Shown piece after piece: positions 6,814-9,350 of a DNA stretch of 9,350 nt; the stretch's first letter is position 1; the number at the start of each line of letters is the position of its first letter. A program made the position numbers and the translations under genes. Location of the stretch: assembly GCA_003219095.1 (NCBI GenBank), contig QHPM01000053.1, positions 1 to 9,350 of the forward strand, written 5' to 3'. The notes below the pieces were generated by a model. That model did not search any database. It worked only from the letters and a program-made list of their open reading frames with translations, and was not told the DNA's origin. The stretch is from Verrucomicrobiota bacterium. Its GTDB lineage: Bacteria; Verrucomicrobiota; Verrucomicrobiia; Chthoniobacterales; UBA10450.

Positions 6814-6903
6814 TATGTGTTTAGCACCAAAGGCGCGGTATCACCCGAAGCCTGGGCAGCGCCCCAGGCTTCTTTGACAGAGCGCCTTTGGCGTTAACAC
6901 ATA
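6814..6903. repeat. Large nested palindrome between divergent genes
   Basis: The outer arms are TATGTGTTTAGCACCAAAGG plus CGC (6814-6836) and GCGCCTTTGGCGTTAACACA plus TA (6882-6903), which pair almost fully. Nested inside is a perfect 10-base stem, GAAGCCTGGG (6847-6856) with CCCAGGCTTC (6863-6872), around the loop CAGCGC. No T-run follows on either strand. It lies between the start of the minus-strand MBL gene and the start of the plus-strand Mth938 gene, so it is not placed as a terminator. It looks like an interspersed palindromic (REP or MITE-like) element. Confidence 0.8.
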
Positions 6904-6974
6904 CCGTTCCTTAGGAGCGGCATCGGGAAGGAGTACTGAAAACTATCCGATGGCCCGCAGACGATATTGTTATA

Positions 6975-7352
6975 GTGAAAACCGAAAACCGCTCGCCGCG
7001 GATCAAGCAAGTCTCCTGGGGACGGCTCGAGGTGGAAGGGAGAGCCGAGCCTTACAAGGATGCCAAGCTTTTTCCGGGTGGATCGAGAGAATGGAACTGG
7101 CGGGAGACAGGCACTAATCATTTGCCTGGCATTCAGCAAAGTGACGTGCAGGAACTGCTCGATCATGGCGCGAAAATCGTAGTCCTCTCGCGCGGGATGA
7201 AGGAATGCCTTGAAGTTCCACACGAGACCCTCGAGTTTCTCAAGGGACGACAAATACCTGCGCACGTCCTGCCCACCCCCGACGCCGCGAAGCTCTATAA
7301 CCAGCTCGCGGAAAAAGAACCGGTTGGCGGACTATTCCACACGACATGTTGA
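6975..7352 (+). CDS. Mth938-domain (AAMDC/DUF498-like) protein
   Basis: This 125-residue single-domain protein matches the Mth938 family, small alpha/beta proteins of unknown biochemical role in archaea and bacteria and as human AAMDC. Visible family features in order are SWGRLEVEG (residues 14-22), the KLFPGGSREWNWRETGTNHL segment where the family has its WWR/W-R-x-G-H motif, VLSRGMKECLEVP where the family has VVGTGYxG-like sequence, a TPDAAKLYNQLAEKEPV helix, and the closing GLFHTTC (compare the family's HxTC end). The GTG at 6975 is the first usable start after the upstream region; no good Shine-Dalgarno is visible, so the start is less certain than the family. It stands alone, divergent from the MBL gene and convergent with the NTPase gene. 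Confidence 0.85.
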   Translation: MKTENRSPRIKQVSWGRLEVEGRAEPYKDAKLFPGGSREWNWRETGTNHLPGIQQSDVQELLDHGAKIVVLSRGMKECLEVPHETLEFLKGRQIPAHVLPTPDAAKLYNQLAEKEPVGGLFHTTC

Positions 7353-7440
7353 GAAGTCGGCCACGTTCCTGTTCCTAAAATTGTTGGCAGGCAGACAATG
7401 ATGTGCCGGAGATCTATCATGGCCAATCGTTTCTCGGAGC

Positions 7441-7971
7441 TTAAGTTCTGAATTTTTCAGATAGTTCCGAAACGAGTCGCTCGCGATTGTTAGGGCGAAC
7501 CTCGATTAACATCACGTCAGGACGCGACTTAACCGCGTCGGTAAATGACAGGGGTCGCGAGAAGATTGTTGCAAGGACTGGGTGTTCGCTGTCGAGCGCG
7601 TCGTTGACTGCTTCACGAAAAACTACCGAGCGGACTTCCATCGGCCCGATTTCATCGATCACGATAGGTCGCTGTGCTTGGACCGCTCCATGGATGGCAT
7701 TGACACCGACGGCTTCGAGTGCGGTGAGATCAAGCCCATACTTTCCCACGCGCTCGGGCGTTGTGAAATCGACATGGGCGAACACGGCCTCGCCGCCCTC
7801 CAGCGCCACGACCTTGAATCCAACGCGAGCACCATGGTCGCGAATCTCTTCCGTATAGAAACCACCGAAGCGTTGCGGCAGTTCATTCAGAACACGCTTG
7901 ATCAGCGTCGTTTTGCCGCAGCCGGAGCGGCCCGTAAGCAAAACTCTTTGCGTTACACCGAACAATCGCAT
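7441..7971 (-). CDS. THEP1-family nucleoside-triphosphatase
   Basis: This 176-residue P-loop NTPase has the length typical of the THEP1 family, which hydrolyses ATP, GTP and other nucleoside triphosphates slowly in vitro and whose cellular role is unclear. The Walker A motif GRSGCGKTT (residues 14-22) follows a first strand, FGGFYTEEIRD (residues 35-45) is the characteristic THEP1 stretch, and the Walker B IVIDEIGPME (residues 103-112) has the acidic pair Asp106/Glu107. LATIFSRP follows, and the protein ends in a short C-terminal helix. The ATG at 7971 begins right before the first strand. It is the last of the minus-strand genes of the right part and converges with the Mth938 gene, with 88 bases between them and no clear terminator. 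Confidence 0.9.
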   Translation of the reverse strand: MRLFGVTQRVLLTGRSGCGKTTLIKRVLNELPQRFGGFYTEEIRDHGARVGFKVVALEGGEAVFAHVDFTTPERVGKYGLDLTALEAVGVNAIHGAVQAQRPIVIDEIGPMEVRSVVFREAVNDALDSEHPVLATIFSRPLSFTDAVKSRPDVMLIEVRPNNRERLVSELSEKFRT

Positions 7972-7994
7972 CAGAAACCCTGCTCCAGCCGATG

Positions 7995-8082
7995 AATGAC
8001 GACGTCCGGAGCGAAGGACGTCTCGTTCACTATTCCGATTTCGTCATTCCTTTGCCCTTTTGTCATTCGAATTTCGTCATTC
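7995..8082. repeat. Hairpin followed by three GTCATTC copies
   Basis: GACGTCC (8001-8007) and GGACGTC (8016-8022) form a 7-base stem around GGAGCGAA, and the flanking GAATGA and its partner on the right extend the symmetry imperfectly. Directly after come three copies of TTTYGTCATTC at 8039-8049, 8058-8068 and 8072-8082. There is no T-run typical of a terminator. This resembles intergenic repeat material upstream of the THEP1 gene. Confidence 0.6.
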
Positions 8083-8209
8083 AAGCGTCAGACTGTTGTT
8101 CTCCTTCCAATGTCGAAACGGGGCGGGTGATGCTGGAGAAAGGCGTTTTGCCGCACATGCTTTAACCTCGAGTCCCGCAACAGCGGAATTTGATCCACCT
8201 GCGATCCCA
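8083..8209. other. Intergenic remainder, nothing recognised
   Basis: About 127 bases lie between the GTCATTC copies and the stop of the small hypothetical gene. I see no gene, hairpin or promoter that can be supported here. Confidence 0.35.
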
Positions 8210-8443
8210 CTATTGCCTAGGTTCCGTGCCCTTTCTGCGTTCGAGCCGACTCACACGATCATGGTCGAACAAACTTGGCGTTCCGTCAGGAGCGATGTAA
8301 ACGGCCCGCCCACCGTTGAACGCGACGGCTTCGGGGTGATTTACTTCGAGGCGCGACCCGCTCACTAGCTCGACCGCAAATGGCTCAAAGGGGGTTCGTC
8401 GGGCAAAGGCACGCGAGCTTCGTTCGAAAGCCTCGATTTGCAT
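8210..8443 (-). CDS. Small hypothetical protein, 77 residues
   Basis: This short soluble protein contains RTPFEPFAVELVSGSRLEVN (from about residue 16), then HPEAVAFNGGRAVYIAPDGT, then SLFDHDRVSRLE. I recognise this only as a pattern seen in small hypothetical proteins of Planctomycetes and Verrucomicrobia (RxPFxPFxxxLxxGxxxxVxHPEAxA), with no assigned function. The arrangement of alternating hydrophobic residues and Gly turns suggests a small all-beta domain. The ATG at 8443 is preceded by no clear ribosome binding site. It lies on the same strand as the CHAD gene (72 bases upstream) and the THEP1 gene (238 bases downstream). The coding call rests on its conserved-looking pattern and composition. 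Confidence 0.65.
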   Translation of the reverse strand: MQIEAFERSSRAFARRTPFEPFAVELVSGSRLEVNHPEAVAFNGGRAVYIAPDGTPSLFDHDRVSRLERRKGTEPRQ

Positions 8444-8515
8444 AAGCGCTACAAATTATCACTGCTGGCGTGTTGGTGCGAGATTGTTGTGTGCATTCTC
8501 CGGTTGGTCCGCCCC

Positions 8516-9350
8516 CTAGTTCAAAACGCTGGCGTCATGGCAGACCAGCGCGTCGGCTACGGTGGGGGCTTCGCCTCTGAGCCACTGTTGCAGCCAGCTT
8601 GCAAGCCGATGTCCGAAGGAGCGCGGCCGCTCTTCGAAAAATCGCTCCGCCAGATCGACGCCGCGGTTTTGTAATTCCACTTCGGTAGCCTCGATCACCG
8701 CCACCAATTCCCGCGTCTCTCGTGGGGGCGGTTGCCCATCATCGCGCCGTAATCGTTCGCCTAGAAAATACAGATCGTGCGATCGCCCAAAGACCTCACC
8801 TACCGAATCCAGATCATCAATCAGGGCACCGATGACCAGCGGATTGATTGGTCGTAAAATTCGCAGTTGATAAAGAAGCCGTTTCGCTTCGCTGCGAAAT
8901 TCATGGAAATTTTCCGGGGTTGGTTTGCTTTTCGCGCAATCCAGCGCGTCACGGGCGGCTTTGTAGGCGCGTTGCACGGCGCGGCGAATGTTTTTGCAAT
9001 CGAGGTTTTGGATCGGCCACGCTTCGATCTCTTCCTGCAACTTCTCCAACTGCGGCGCTGCCTGCTTTTGCCAGCCCGCAAACGCTGCCATGAAGTGTTC
9101 CAATTCCGCCAGAAGCAGCTCCTCGGTCTTGCGAAACGTCTGCTGGGAAGTGCGCCGGGTGATCTCCTGTAATTGCCGCACCGTTTGCAAACGCACTTCC
9201 GCGTCCCGCACATCGGAAATCAGCCGGGCGACGTCGCGAAAACAATGATCCTGTTTTTTGAAACGGGGGCGCCCGATTTCATCCGAGACCACCTGCAACG
9301 CTGCTCGCGCCTTTTTCAAATGTTTCCGCGTCTGATGCACGGGCGTGTCG
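8516..9350 (-). CDS. CHAD-domain protein (5' end outside window)
   Basis: The visible 278 codons encode a mostly helical, strongly charged protein with the two-part pattern of the CHAD domain, a helical domain known to bind inorganic polyphosphate. The first half starts VHQTRKHLKKARAAL at the window edge and has a CFRDVARLISDVRDAEVRL stretch. The second half has FHEFRSEAKRLLYQLRIL and then VGEVFGRSHDLYFLGERL, the usual H-x3-R and G-x-x-HDL elements. The frame is open to the right edge, and the first in-frame start codon inside the window (GTG at 9340) lies within the conserved VHxxRK motif, so the true start is outside. The protein ends at 8516. Polyphosphate binding is known for the family; it is not shown for this protein. 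Confidence 0.9.
   Translation of the reverse strand, partial: DTPVHQTRKHLKKARAALQVVSDEIGRPRFKKQDHCFRDVARLISDVRDAEVRLQTVRQLQEITRRTSQQTFRKTEELLLAELEHFMAAFAGWQKQAAPQLEKLQEEIEAWPIQNLDCKNIRRAVQRAYKAARDALDCAKSKPTPENFHEFRSEAKRLLYQLRILRPINPLVIGALIDDLDSVGEVFGRSHDLYFLGERLRRDDGQPPPRETRELVAVIEATEVELQNRGVDLAERFFEERPRSFGHRLASWLQQWLRGEAPTVADALVCHDASVLN

Noticed and set aside
6847..6872. Inner hairpin of the nested palindrome as a transcription terminator
   Set aside because: No T-run follows on either strand and no gene ends toward it; both neighbours start on either side of it.
1..9350. CRISPR array, tRNA, rRNA, insertion sequence with transposase, or phage genes
   Set aside because: I looked for regular spaced repeats, tRNA-like cloverleaf patterns and transposase or integrase motifs and found none.

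Overview
The window is a run of ordinary housekeeping and accessory bacterial genes with moderate GC (mid-50s % by eye), short intergenic gaps and several decayed or repeated stretches. The mix of genes and the interspersed palindromic repeats suggest a soil Verrucomicrobium (Chthoniobacterales/Spartobacteria type). That placement rests on recalled family resemblance, not a search, so confidence is moderate. I did not find a clearly new multi-gene defence or mobile system. The points of interest are a decayed membrane-protein gene, a truncated small stress-type gene, a phosphosulfolactate synthase/Hsa32-like protein without coenzyme M neighbours, a SixA homologue with an altered catalytic motif, and a large nested palindrome.

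Region 1 (1-1327, plus strand) is the 3' end of an aerobic terminal oxidase operon: the C-terminus of cytochrome c oxidase subunit I, complete subunit III, and a small subunit IV, with overlapping stop and start codons. Region 2 (1328-2815) holds two small divergent genes of families often annotated only as DUFs (DUF3008 on minus; an N-terminal DUF6496 piece on plus), followed by a phosphosulfolactate synthase-family (ComA/Hsa32) gene. Region 3 (2816-4483) has an unidentified small minus-strand gene divergent from a GT4 glycosyltransferase resembling trehalose synthase TreT.

Region 4 (4484-5449) is a decay zone: an imperfect inverted repeat of the GTCATCCCGAGCGAAGTCGAGGGATC type, then a flippase-like integral membrane protein gene broken by an internal deletion/frameshift and missing its 3' end. 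Region 5 (5450-6661, minus) is a probable two-gene operon of an MBL-fold hydrolase and a SixA-like phosphatase. Between it and the plus-strand Mth938-domain gene (6975-7352) lies a roughly 90-base nested palindrome.

Region 6 (7441-9350, minus) contains, in transcription order, a CHAD-domain protein (its start lies outside the window), a 77-residue conserved-looking small protein, and a THEP1-type NTPase, with a repeat-rich gap between the last two. SixA, CHAD and THEP1 all point to phosphate/nucleotide handling, while the trehalose synthase, DUF3008 and Hsa32-like genes fit stress tolerance. These functional groupings are inference from neighbourhood only.
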